Positions 1-6,493 of a DNA stretch of 9,263 nt are shown piece after piece (position 1 is the stretch's first letter; the number at the start of each line of letters is the position of its first letter). The stretch covers positions 1 to 9,263 of the forward strand of contig CAIPUQ010000249.1 in assembly GCA_903868295.1 (NCBI GenBank), written 5' to 3'. Origin of the DNA: an uncultured Roseiflexaceae bacterium (GTDB taxonomy: Bacteria; Chloroflexota; Chloroflexia; Chloroflexales; Roseiflexaceae). The position numbers and the translations under genes were made by a program. The notes under the pieces are model-generated. The model saw only the letters and a program-made list of their open reading frames with translations. It searched no databases and had not been told where the DNA came from.

Positions 1-1
1 C

Positions 2-2155
2 CGCTGGCCGGCATTGCTGGTGGGGCTTGCGGTCGGATTTGGGACATTCCGCACGACACAGGTCACCCATTTGCAGATGCTGGCGACATGGATGCTGCCA
101 CTGGCGGTCCTCGGGCTCCGGCACGCAACACGGTCGCCGCGATGGTGGTCATGGCCGGCACTCGGGGTCGTGTTGGTGCTGGCTGGTGCATTTGGGCTGA
201 GTATTTATCACGGCTTTATGATGTTGCCGGTCCTTGTCCTAGTCGCCACACACAGCCTGATGCACGCTGCACCTGCCCAGCGCATGGCAGGTGCCCTCCG
301 ACTGGTAGTCTTGGCAGGCGTCGCTGCAGTGGCGATGCTGCCCAGTCTATGGCCCTATCTGCAGGTACAACGCACGACTGCGGTGACGCGTTCGTTGGTC
401 GAGTTGGCCAACTGGTCTGCGCCGCTCCAGGCGTGGTGGGCTGTGCCCGCGGGTCACCCCCTGTGGCCGTGGATCTTTGGGGAGTGGGTGACGGGGCGCC
501 CTGAATTGGTCCTCGCACCTGGAATGCTCCTCACCATTGGTGCAGTGCTCGGCCTGGGGGTGCGGAACGCGACCCGTTGGCTGTGGCTGCTGGTGGCTGT
601 CATGGGCGTCGTACTGGCCAGCGGCTCCGTCATACGTCTGTGGGATGGTGGCGCCGGGATCGATGTGCCGTTTGCGCGCTGGATTGCGGCAGTCCCCGGG
701 TATAGCGCGTTGCGCGTACCCGCCCGCTGGGGTTGGATCGTGACGTTCGGTTTGGCGTTGTTGGCTGCGTTGGGATTGAGTCAGCCGTGGGTTGTCATGC
801 GGCGCTGGCCGTTGGTTTTAGCAGCGGTTGTCCAGGTGGGTGATATGGGGTGGCCAAGCATCCCGACCATGGCAGCGCCGCTCCATGACACTCCTCGACC
901 GGTGTATTCCTGGTTGGCAACGCAATCGCCGGGGCGCACCGTCCTCGAGCTCCCGCTCAATCCAGCGGTCGAGAGTGCGCTACAAGCCGAGCGGTTGTGG
1001 TGGCAAACAATCCATGGTCAGCGCATTGTGACGGGATATAGTGGGATCGCTCCGGCGACGCAGATATTGTTGGCGCGCGACGCCGCACACCTGCCCCGTC
1101 CAGATGTTGTTGCACGGATAGGCGCACTGGGCGTCGACACGGTACTGGTGCATCGTGACAGTGAGCGTGGGCAGGCGCATGTCGCTGCGATGGAGGCATG
1201 TGCGCTCTGTACCGTACTCTATGACGCTCCTGATGCTGTGGTGTATACAATCCCGCCGTCGTCACTTGCAACTCCCGCAATCGCCTCGGGTACACAGGTG
1301 TGGATTTCTGCTGATCCGCGCCTGCCGGATCTGGTGGCATTGGGCATGCGTCAATCGTGGCAAACCGCCGGTGCAGTGGTCGTAGGGCCGGCACGGCAGC
1401 GGTTTTATGGAGCCAAGGTATTGCCCTTAGGTGTGTTACCAGATGAATGGCTGCTCGGTGCGAACGAAGAGCCCGAGTCGGTCGGCGTGACTGCTGCAGA
1501 TGCTGTTGCGACGGGCGCAGGTGGCGTACGCTACCGCCGTCCCACAGGATTGTTGCTTGCGCAACCGGTTGTATTTGCGTCAGGACGGGTTACCGTCGCG
1601 TTCGATGCGAACGGCTCGGTGCGCATGGATGACCTCGTACTGACGCAGAGCAGCGCTGCTGCGCTCACGATGGTGTTCGACGCAGCAGTGCTCAGGCAGC
1701 AACGCATCGCCGGCACAGATCTTGGCCCCGGCGCACAATTGGTGACGCTGGCGGTGCAGCGCGGGAGCACACAGACCATTGTGTGGGATGCAGAGGCTGC
1801 AGCGCTGGTCCGGTTGCGTGTCTATGATGGTGGAGTCGCGGTCCCTGCCCTGAGGAGCGTCCCACTCGCGGTAGGGGTGCAGGTCGACGGTGATGCACTG
1901 GTGTTGCGGGCCGGCGCTGCAGATGTACAATTACAGGGAATCGAAGACGCAACGGGCAAAGCAGTAACGCACCCGCTCCCCGCAGGTGCCACTACACGTG
2001 TGGCTGCAGGGGAGGTGCCGGCATTGGCGACGGGGCATTACCAGGTCGTGGTGGTGACAACCCATGGCCAGCGCATCGTCGTTGCCAATCTCTGGGTGAC
2101 AGGCAGCGGTTGGCGTTGGCAGGCAATCCCGCAACCGTTGACTTTGGTCTATTGA
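2..2155 (+). CDS. Polytopic membrane protein, GT-C / YfhO-like (5' end missing)
   Basis: The reading frame is open to the left edge, so the N-terminus is missing. The TTG at 14 is only the first start-like codon, and residues below are numbered from it. The N-terminal third is strongly hydrophobic, with membrane segments at roughly 22-38, 46-80, 92-115, 163-183, 188-205 and 240-275. A mostly soluble, beta-rich C-terminal part follows (about 280-713). Two motifs are ones I associate with large bacterial membrane proteins related to GT-C glycosyltransferases: H19-L-Q-M followed by W26-x-L-P-L, and L233-R-V-P-A-R-W just before the last membrane block. The soluble part has E312-L-P-L and G341-Y-S-G-I-A-P, also typical of that group. 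Family knowledge suggests a lipid-linked sugar transferase acting outside the membrane. The usual catalytic acidic loop would lie in the missing N-terminus, so activity and substrate are unknown. It ends 49 nt before argH, and co-transcription is possible but unproven. Confidence 0.7.
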   Translation, partial: RWPALLVGLAVGFGTFRTTQVTHLQMLATWMLPLAVLGLRHATRSPRWWSWPALGVVLVLAGAFGLSIYHGFMMLPVLVLVATHSLMHAAPAQRMAGALRLVVLAGVAAVAMLPSLWPYLQVQRTTAVTRSLVELANWSAPLQAWWAVPAGHPLWPWIFGEWVTGRPELVLAPGMLLTIGAVLGLGVRNATRWLWLLVAVMGVVLASGSVIRLWDGGAGIDVPFARWIAAVPGYSALRVPARWGWIVTFGLALLAALGLSQPWVVMRRWPLVLAAVVQVGDMGWPSIPTMAAPLHDTPRPVYSWLATQSPGRTVLELPLNPAVESALQAERLWWQTIHGQRIVTGYSGIAPATQILLARDAAHLPRPDVVARIGALGVDTVLVHRDSERGQAHVAAMEACALCTVLYDAPDAVVYTIPPSSLATPAIASGTQVWISADPRLPDLVALGMRQSWQTAGAVVVGPARQRFYGAKVLPLGVLPDEWLLGANEEPESVGVTAADAVATGAGGVRYRRPTGLLLAQPVVFASGRVTVAFDANGSVRMDDLVLTQSSAAALTMVFDAAVLRQQRIAGTDLGPGAQLVTLAVQRGSTQTIVWDAEAAALVRLRVYDGGVAVPALRSVPLAVGVQVDGDALVLRAGAADVQLQGIEDATGKAVTHPLPAGATTRVAAGEVPALATGHYQVVVVTTHGQRIVVANLWVTGSGWRWQAIPQPLTLVY

Positions 2156-2164
2156 GCCGACGAC

Positions 2165-2182
2165 GCGCCGGTACGCCGGCGC
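2165..2182 (+). other. Perfect GC hairpin with TACG loop upstream of argH
   Basis: GCGCCGG (2165-2171), loop TACG, CCGGCGC (2176-2182) form a 7-bp stem with no mismatches in the gap between the membrane-protein stop and argH. No T-run follows, so it does not look like a standard intrinsic terminator. It ends about 10 nt before the argH Shine-Dalgarno sequence, so it could act as a transcript processing or pause site, or do nothing. Confidence 0.45.
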
Positions 2183-2204
2183 AGCGACATACAAGGAGCA
2201 GCAC

Positions 2205-3569
2205 ATGTGGGGTGGACGATTTAGTCAGGGGCTTGATGCCTTGATGGCCGAGCTCAACAATTCATTCCCGTTTGACCGTGCCATGTGGGCCGAAGACATC
2301 CGTGGCAGTATGGCCTGGGCCCGACAAATCTGTGCTGCCGGGGTTATTACGACGGCCGAACGAGACGAACTCCTGCGTGGTTTGCAGGTGGTCTATGATG
2401 AATTTGCGTCCGGAGCGTTCCCCGCCAAAACCGCCGACGAAGACATCCACTCAGCCGTCGAACGTCGGCTCGGGGAGGTCGTCGGTGCGGTCGCAGGTAA
2501 GCTCCACACCGGTCGCAGTCGCAACGACCAAGTAGCCACCGACATCCGCTTGTGGGTGATGGCGGCCATTGCCCGTACCGACGAGTGTGTGCGCGAGGTC
2601 CAGCGTGCCATTCTGGTGCAGGCCGACGCCGCGGGGGATCTCATAATCCCCGGTTACACCCATGTGCAGCGTGCCCAGCCCATCTTGTTGCGGCACTGGT
2701 TGTTGTCGCACTTCTGGCCGTTGCAGCGCGACCGCGAACGGCTGGAAGATTGTCTGAAGCGGGTGGCCGTGTTGCCGCTCGGATCGGGCGCCATTGCTGG
2801 CACGCCGCTCAAGGTTGATCGGGCTGCGCTGGCGGCTGACCTGGGCTTGCACGATATCAGTCGCAACAGCGTCGACGCCATCAGTGACCGCGACTTCATC
2901 GCCGAGTACCTCTTTGTAGCGGCGATGATCGGCATTCACATTAGTCGCCTGTCCGAGGATATGGTCTTCTACAGTAGTGCCGAATACGGCTTTGTGTCGC
3001 TGGCCGACGCCTACTCGACCGGATCGAGTCTGATGCCCCAAAAGAAGAACCCCGACTCGTTCGAGTTGGCCCGTGGCAAATCGGGGCGCTTGGTGGGCAG
3101 CCTGATGACCATCTTGACGGTGCTCAAAGGTCTGCCGTCGGCATACAACAAGGATCTGCAAGAAGACAAAGAGCCGTTGTTCGATGCGGTCCGCACCATC
3201 GAGTTGACGCTGCCGGTGGCCGCTGGTGCGCTGGCGACGGCGACCTTCAACCAAGCGGCGTTGCTGCGTGGGTTGGACGACGCAATGCTGGCTACTGATG
3301 TGGCGGATTATCTGGTCGACCGCGGCGTGCCGTTCCGGACCGCCCACAAGGTCGTCGGGCAGTTGGTGCGTCTCTCCGAAGAACGTGGTGTCAAGATGGT
3401 GGCACTGCCGCTTGCAGAGTTCCAACGCATCGATGCGACGTTCAAAGCCGACGTGCTGGAGTGCTTCAGCATGGCCGCCTCGGTAGCGGCACGCACGGTG
3501 CCCGGTGCTACGGGGCATCAGGCAGTGGCTGACCAGTTGGCGCTGGCACACGCATGTCTGGCGGACTAA
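2205..3569 (+). CDS. argH: Argininosuccinate lyase
   Basis: Cleaves L-argininosuccinate to L-arginine and fumarate, the last step of arginine biosynthesis; cytoplasmic and a homotetramer in the characterised family. The 454-residue length is normal for ArgH. It begins with the typical M-W-G-G-R-F-S and carries the fumarate-lyase superfamily signature G273-S-S-L-M-P-Q-K-K-N282, whose second Ser (275) sits on the loop that supplies the catalytic serine. H101-T-G-R-S-R-N-D and G150-Y-T-H-V-Q match the other conserved active-site regions, with H153 equivalent to the conserved catalytic-site histidine. The C-terminal A-D-Y-L-V-D-R-G-V-P-F-R (367-378) is also family-typical. The ATG at 2205 is preceded by AAGGAG (2193-2198) with a 6-nt spacer. 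The 3' end overlaps the Nudix gene by 16 nt, and argF lies just beyond, which supports an arginine operon. No key residue appears to be missing. Confidence 0.97.
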   Translation: MWGGRFSQGLDALMAELNNSFPFDRAMWAEDIRGSMAWARQICAAGVITTAERDELLRGLQVVYDEFASGAFPAKTADEDIHSAVERRLGEVVGAVAGKLHTGRSRNDQVATDIRLWVMAAIARTDECVREVQRAILVQADAAGDLIIPGYTHVQRAQPILLRHWLLSHFWPLQRDRERLEDCLKRVAVLPLGSGAIAGTPLKVDRAALAADLGLHDISRNSVDAISDRDFIAEYLFVAAMIGIHISRLSEDMVFYSSAEYGFVSLADAYSTGSSLMPQKKNPDSFELARGKSGRLVGSLMTILTVLKGLPSAYNKDLQEDKEPLFDAVRTIELTLPVAAGALATATFNQAALLRGLDDAMLATDVADYLVDRGVPFRTAHKVVGQLVRLSEERGVKMVALPLAEFQRIDATFKADVLECFSMAASVAARTVPGATGHQAVADQLALAHACLAD

Positions 3570-4186
3570 CGCCGCCCGTCGCTCGCTGGGCACAACGCAT
3601 TGCGGCGTTGGCCCAGACGGGACTGACCTATGCGCGCGATCCGTTCGACATCGAGCGCTACCACGCGCTCCAGCAGCTGGCGGCCGAGATGCAGGCGTCG
3701 CTGACCGAACAATCGGTTGCAGAGATAGCTGGCTGGTACGCCATGGAGGGTGGGTACGCTACACCCAAGGTGGGTGTAAGGGCCATTGTCATCGACGAGT
3801 CTGGGCGGTTTTTGCTCGTCCAAGAGCGCAGTGACGGCCTGTGGTGCCCGCCCGGTGGATGGGCCGATGTGGGCGAAGCGCCTTCTCCGATGGCGGTGCG
3901 CGAGGTCCACGAAGAATCGGGGTACGCGGTGGTCGTCGAGCGGGTGTTGGCGGTGCTCGACCGTGATGTGCAGGGGCATCCGCCGATTGGCTGGCATGTC
4001 TATACGATCTACTTTTTGTGTCGGGTGGTCGGTGGGGCGCCACAAACCGTGGCCGAAACGAGCGCGGTGGGTTGGTTTGGCCTTGATGCGCTGCCACCGT
4101 TGTCGCTCGAACGGGTGACCACAGCGCAGTTGGTGCGATTGGGCGCGTTGGCGCGCGATGCGCATGCGCCGGTTTGGTTTGATTGA
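3554..4186 (+). CDS. Nudix hydrolase with NUDIX_N-type N-terminal domain
   Basis: A 210-residue protein with a complete Nudix box, G-x5-E-x7-R-E-V-x-E-E-S-G-Y, from G102 to Y124 (E108, R116, E117, E120, E121). This is the Mg-binding catalytic helix of enzymes that hydrolyse nucleoside diphosphates linked to another group. Residues about 10-60 (R11-W-A-Q..., T22-G-L-T-Y-A-R-D-P-F-D-I-E-R-Y) look like the helical N-terminal domain found on some Nudix proteins annotated as ADP-ribose pyrophosphatase-like. That substrate is a family association, not something the sequence proves. The ATG lies inside argH and overlaps it by 16 nt, with no convincing Shine-Dalgarno sequence ahead of it, so translation is probably coupled to argH. 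argF starts 27 nt after the stop. A direct role in arginine synthesis is not obvious; it may be a housekeeping enzyme carried in the operon. Confidence 0.92.
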   Translation: MSGGLTPPVARWAQRIAALAQTGLTYARDPFDIERYHALQQLAAEMQASLTEQSVAEIAGWYAMEGGYATPKVGVRAIVIDESGRFLLVQERSDGLWCPPGGWADVGEAPSPMAVREVHEESGYAVVVERVLAVLDRDVQGHPPIGWHVYTIYFLCRVVGGAPQTVAETSAVGWFGLDALPPLSLERVTTAQLVRLGALARDAHAPVWFD

Positions 4187-4203
4187 ATTCGTCCGTGTAT
4201 GGA

Positions 4204-4209
4204 AGAGGA
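4204..4209 (+). promoter_or_regulatory. Shine-Dalgarno sequence that decides the argF start
   Basis: AGAGGA lies 4 nt before the ATG at 4214. It falls inside the reading frame if the upstream ATG at 4199 is used, and that ATG has no purine-rich site ahead of it. This favours 4214 as the true start. Confidence 0.6.
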
Positions 4210-4213
4210 AGAA

Positions 4214-5167
4214 ATGACGCATTCGCTCTATGGTCGTGATGTGCTCAAGATGAATGATGTGAACCAAGCCGAAGTCGCAGATTTGATCACGGCGGGTTTG
4301 ACGCTCAAAGGGCGATTGCGTCGTGGGGTGCCCCACCAACTGCTCCACGGCAAAAACCTGGCCATGATGTTCTTTAAGCCGTCGACCCGTACTCGGAGCG
4401 CGTTCGAAATAGGCATGCAACAACTCGGCGGCCATGCCATGTTTTTGTCGGCCAACGACATGCAACTGACCCGTGGCGAGACCTATGCAGACACCGCACG
4501 TGTCCTCGAGCGCTATGTGGATGTCATCATGGCACGCGTGTTTGACCACGGCACGTTGGTCGAAATGGCCGACGCAGCACGGGTACCCGTCATCAACGGG
4601 CTGTGTGATATGCACCACCCCACCCAGACGTTGGCAGATTTGATTACCGTCAAAGAACTCTTTGGTGGGACGCGCGGCGTACGCATCGCCTATGTGGGCG
4701 ACGGCAACAACATGGTGCACTCGTTGCTCCATGCTGCGCCATTGGCCGGTATGCACATCGCGGTGGCCACCCCAGCCCACTACGCGCCCGATGCACACAT
4801 CGTCGCCGAGGCCCGGGCCATCGCGCAGCAGAGCGAGTCTGAGGTGTTGCTGACCACAGACCCCGCCGAGGCGGTCGCCCAAGCCGATGTGGTCTACACC
4901 GATGTGTGGGTCAGCATGGGCCAGTCGGATGCAGCAGAACGCGTCGCGGCGTTGCAGGGCTATCAGGTCAACGAGAAACTGATGAGCGCAGCACGGCCGA
5001 CGACGAAATTCATGCACTGCCTGCCGATGCACCGCGGCGAAGAAGTCACGGCAGCCGTTGCCGATGGTCCCAATTCGGTGGTGTTTGATCAAGCAGAAAA
5101 TCGCTTGCATGCACACAAAGCGATATTGGCGCTGCTGTGTAGCATCGAAGGACAAAGCTTGTTGTGA
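4214..5167 (+). CDS. argF: Ornithine carbamoyltransferase
   Basis: Transfers the carbamoyl group from carbamoyl phosphate to ornithine, giving citrulline; cytoplasmic, trimeric in the family. From ATG 4214 the protein is 317 residues, a normal length. S57-T-R-T-R61 is the carbamoyl-phosphate-binding motif and H135-P-T-Q138 contacts the same substrate. D230-V-W-x-S-M-G236 and H268-C-L-P271 with R274 form the ornithine side. The H-C-L-P motif together with D-x-W-x-S-M-G supports OTCase rather than aspartate carbamoyltransferase. An in-frame ATG at 4199 would add M-E-E-E-E, but those codons are the ribosome-binding region, so 4214 is preferred. It follows the Nudix gene by 27 nt in an argH-nudix-argF cluster, so an anabolic role is likely. 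The missing link, ArgG, must lie elsewhere. No arginine-repressor box was recognised. Confidence 0.96.
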   Translation: MTHSLYGRDVLKMNDVNQAEVADLITAGLTLKGRLRRGVPHQLLHGKNLAMMFFKPSTRTRSAFEIGMQQLGGHAMFLSANDMQLTRGETYADTARVLERYVDVIMARVFDHGTLVEMADAARVPVINGLCDMHHPTQTLADLITVKELFGGTRGVRIAYVGDGNNMVHSLLHAAPLAGMHIAVATPAHYAPDAHIVAEARAIAQQSESEVLLTTDPAEAVAQADVVYTDVWVSMGQSDAAERVAALQGYQVNEKLMSAARPTTKFMHCLPMHRGEEVTAAVADGPNSVVFDQAENRLHAHKAILALLCSIEGQSLL

Positions 5168-5170
5168 ATG

Positions 5171-5204
5171 ATGAATTATGAATTATGAATTATGAATTAT
5201 GAAT
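5171..5204 (+). repeat. Heptanucleotide tandem array, ATGAATT x 4.9
   Basis: Four perfect ATGAATT units and a fifth lacking its last base start 3 nt after the argF stop codon. The array is very AT-rich inside DNA of about 63-68% GC. It resembles the short tandemly repeated repetitive (STRR) heptamers described in filamentous cyanobacteria; that comparison is from memory of the class, not a match. Confidence 0.95.
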
Positions 5205-5252
5205 GGGTGGTGCTCTGCAAATTCCTAATTCCTAATTCCTAATTCCTAATTC
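5173..5252 (+). other. Long imperfect hairpin formed by the two heptamer arrays
   Basis: The reverse complement of the second array's unit (AGGAATT) differs from the first array's unit (ATGAATT) at one base. Pairing 5173-5204 with 5221-5252 gives 28 matched positions of 32. The four mismatches are all T opposite C, at 5179/5246, 5186/5239, 5193/5232 and 5200/5225. The loop is the 16 nt 5205-5220, mainly G and T. In RNA this would be a long stem ending just ahead of the VOC-gene Shine-Dalgarno sequence, where it could affect transcript stability or translation. Confidence 0.6.
5220..5252 (+). repeat. Heptanucleotide tandem array, AATTCCT x 4.7
   Basis: Four perfect AATTCCT units plus AATTC. 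It lies 15 nt after the ATGAATT array and immediately before the AGGAGG Shine-Dalgarno sequence of the next gene. Unit length and copy number match those of the first array. Confidence 0.95.
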
Positions 5253-5264
5253 GCAGGAGGGTTT

Positions 5265-5630
5265 ATGGCGATTGTACGACTCTTGGTGCATGACGTCGCA
5301 GTGAGTTCGGCGTTCTACTGCGAGATGTTTGGATTTGTCGAGACTGAAAACTGGGGCGGTGCATTCGCCATCGTCGGCCGCGACGACCTGCAGCTCTGGC
5401 TTAGCGGGCCACAAACATCGGCTGCCAAGACACTAGCCGATGGGCGGCAACCCGCACCGGGTGGGTGGAATCGTGTCGTCCTGCCGGTGTCTGATTTGGC
5501 TGCCACAGTTGAACGCCTGCGCACGGCGGGCGCGACGTTCCGATCGGACATTGTCCAAGGCCCCGGCGGGCAGCAGATACTGTGTGACGACCCGAGCGGC
5601 AATCCGCTGGAGCTGTTCCAACCGCGCTGA
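5265..5630 (+). CDS. VOC (glyoxalase/bleomycin-resistance-like) superfamily protein
   Basis: A 121-residue single-domain protein with the paired beta-alpha-beta-beta-beta modules of the vicinal oxygen chelate fold. The first module is I3-V-R-L-L-V-H-D...F17-Y-C-E-M-F-G-F and the second is N69-R-V-V-L-P-V-S-D-L...V83-E-R-L. It ends in D108-D-P-S-G-N-P-L-E-L-F-Q-P, the usual C-terminal signature. Of the positions that normally bind metal, only the terminal Glu (E115) is clearly kept; no His stands at the expected place in either first strand. This argues against glyoxalase I activity and leaves binding protein, resistance protein or unknown enzyme open. The ATG at 5265 has AGGAGG at 5255-5260 with a 4-nt spacer. 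It may be the last gene of the arg cluster or be separated from it by the repeat hairpin. Confidence 0.88.
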   Translation: MAIVRLLVHDVAVSSAFYCEMFGFVETENWGGAFAIVGRDDLQLWLSGPQTSAAKTLADGRQPAPGGWNRVVLPVSDLAATVERLRTAGATFRSDIVQGPGGQQILCDDPSGNPLELFQPR

Positions 5631-5690
5631 GCGCTTGCGGGATAACCCGGTGCACGAGCGCAATCGGGGGATACGCGCGGCAGCAATCGT

Positions 5691-5717
5691 CCGCCCGTCG
5701 ACGTTGTCGGCGGGCGG
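5691..5717 (+). terminator. Strong GC hairpin, possible terminator of the arg/VOC transcript
   Basis: A 12-bp stem (5691-5702 with 5706-5717, one G-T pair) with a 3-nt GTT loop lies 60 nt after the VOC stop. The sequence after it (TTGGTGTGTCT) is only moderately T-rich, so it may be an inefficient or Rho-assisted terminator, or an mRNA 3'-end stabiliser. The rest of the 5631-5877 gap holds a T7 run (5777-5783), an AGACCGT direct repeat (5767-5773 and 5801-5807) and an AT-rich leader, but no gene. Confidence 0.45.
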
Positions 5718-5810
5718 TTGGTGTGTCTGGCGGTAGCGCGCGACGGGCATGCAGGGATGGCTGGGTAGACCGTTCGTTTTTTTCTCAATCAAGCGAAATG
5801 AGACCGTGCT

Positions 5811-5840
5811 ACGACATAAATATTGAAAATTATTGATAAA
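5811..5840 (+). promoter_or_regulatory. Weak candidate promoter for the lipoprotein gene
   Basis: ACGACA (5811-5816) and GATAAA (5835-5840) are separated by 18 nt, each matching the sigma-70 consensus at four of six bases. They sit in the only strongly AT-rich stretch upstream of the gene (about 5808-5842). The region is a plausible promoter zone, but the exact boxes are uncertain. Confidence 0.3.
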
Positions 5841-5865
5841 TCTGTGCCACATTGAGCGTGAGAGA

Positions 5866-5875
5866 AAAGGAGGGG
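5866..5875 (+). promoter_or_regulatory. Strong Shine-Dalgarno sequence that decides the lipoprotein start
   Basis: AAAGGAGGGG lies 2 nt before the ATG at 5878 (about 5 nt from the AAAGGAG core). It rules out the longer frame beginning with TTG at 5833, which has no such site and would put 15 non-signal residues before the signal peptide. Confidence 0.8.
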
Positions 5876-5877
5876 AC

Positions 5878-6411
5878 ATGAAACACATGAACCTACGGAA
5901 CATCGGAATCGTGTTGGCATTGGGCGTGATGTTGAGTGCGTGTACCGCATCGGTAAACGGTTCGAGCGTGCAGCCAATCGCCGGCGCAAATTGTAAAAAT
6001 GCCGGTATGCAAGAAGAAAACTGTACGATTGGATTTGGATCCGACAATGAAGAGCTAAAATTGTCAACGGACATTGTTAACACAACATTGGCCGATACAA
6101 CAGATGGTGCGACCGTAAACATCAACTTGCGGAATAATTCGACAACGATCAGTTATGCCGTGGCATATGTGGCCGGGCCCCAGTCTTGCACAACCAACAT
6201 ATTTTGGGGACCGAACGAGGCAGGCGACGGGTATGTGGCGACGGGTACGGGAGACGGCTGTACAATTCTTTACACTGATTCGGTCAAATCAGAACGGATT
6301 CAGCAGATCGCGCTGAGCTTCACCATTGCGCAGACCGCCTATATCGTCATTACACCGGGGAACAGCGAAGACAAGACGCAAGTCGTGATCACGGTGAATG
6401 CGACGGAGTAA
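5878..6411 (+). CDS. Putative lipoprotein of unknown function
   Basis: A 177-residue protein with a clear lipoprotein signal peptide: a short basic N-region (K2, H3, R7), a hydrophobic stretch I9-L19, and the lipobox L19-S-A-C22, so Cys22 should be lipid-modified and the protein anchored outside the cytoplasmic membrane. The mature part is rich in Thr, Asn, Ser and Val with alternating hydrophobic residues (for example I141-V158 and V169-V173), suggesting an all-beta, Ig-like fold. Four further cysteines (39, 49, 104, 128) could form two disulfides. I recognise no family. GC content is about 50% (268 of 531 counted bases), far below neighbouring genes, which may mean recent acquisition or relaxed codon choice. 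Two stop codons stand in tandem (TAA TAA), and a strong terminator follows. It appears to be a single-gene transcript. Confidence 0.85.
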   Translation: MKHMNLRNIGIVLALGVMLSACTASVNGSSVQPIAGANCKNAGMQEENCTIGFGSDNEELKLSTDIVNTTLADTTDGATVNINLRNNSTTISYAVAYVAGPQSCTTNIFWGPNEAGDGYVATGTGDGCTILYTDSVKSERIQQIALSFTIAQTAYIVITPGNSEDKTQVVITVNATE

Positions 6412-6416
6412 TAAGC

Positions 6417-6448
6417 AATTACTAATTAGTAGTTAGTAGTTAGTAGTT
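6417..6448 (+). repeat. Third period-7 array, AATTACT / AATTAGT / AGTTAGT
   Basis: Consecutive heptamers AATTACT, AATTAGT, AGTTAGT, AGTTAGT and a final AGTT begin 5 nt after the lipoprotein stop. The first unit is a near reverse complement of the later ones: 6417-6425 can pair with 6426-6434 at eight Watson-Crick positions and one G-T. The unit length and AATT core match the arrays at 5171-5252. Confidence 0.8.
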
Positions 6449-6460
6449 GGGGGAAAGAGT

Positions 6461-6486
6461 CTCGGCGCTACGGCGCCGGGATTTTT
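6461..6486 (+). terminator. Intrinsic terminator of the lipoprotein gene
   Basis: CTCGGCGC (6461-6468), loop TACG, GCGCCGGG (6473-6480): an 8-bp stem with one T-G pair closed by a stable C(TACG)G tetraloop. A one-base A spacer and TTTTT (6482-6486) follow. It lies between two convergent genes. On the - strand the hairpin is followed only by a weak CTCTTT tract, so it may also stop the RCC1-gene transcript, less efficiently. Confidence 0.88.
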
Positions 6487-6493
6487 GTGCGTG

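Noticed and set aside
2451..3593. A 380-codon open frame on the - strand opposite argH
   Set aside because: argH is complete with all signature motifs, and the antisense translation has no family features.
4199..4201. Upstream ATG as the argF start
   Set aside because: It has no Shine-Dalgarno sequence, and the five codons it adds are the purine-rich ribosome-binding region for the ATG at 4214.
3566..5155. A 529-codon open frame on the - strand across the end of argH, the Nudix gene and argF
   Set aside because: It is antisense to three well-supported genes, its translation is rich in His, Arg, Gln and Cys with no domain, and long antisense frames are common in high-GC DNA.
5171..5252. The heptamer arrays as a CRISPR array or replication-origin iterons
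   Set aside because: Units are 7 nt with no spacers, and no cas, rep or dnaA gene is near.
5631..5760. A possible tRNA or small-RNA gene in the GC-rich part of the gap
   Set aside because: No T-loop (GTTCGA-type) sequence or cloverleaf arrangement was found; only the single hairpin at 5691-5717 stands out.
2165..6478. The TACG-loop hairpins at 2165-2182 and 6463-6478 as copies of one mobile palindromic element
   Set aside because: They share the loop and GC-only stems, but stem order and flanks differ; stable UNCG-type loops arise often in GC-rich hairpins.
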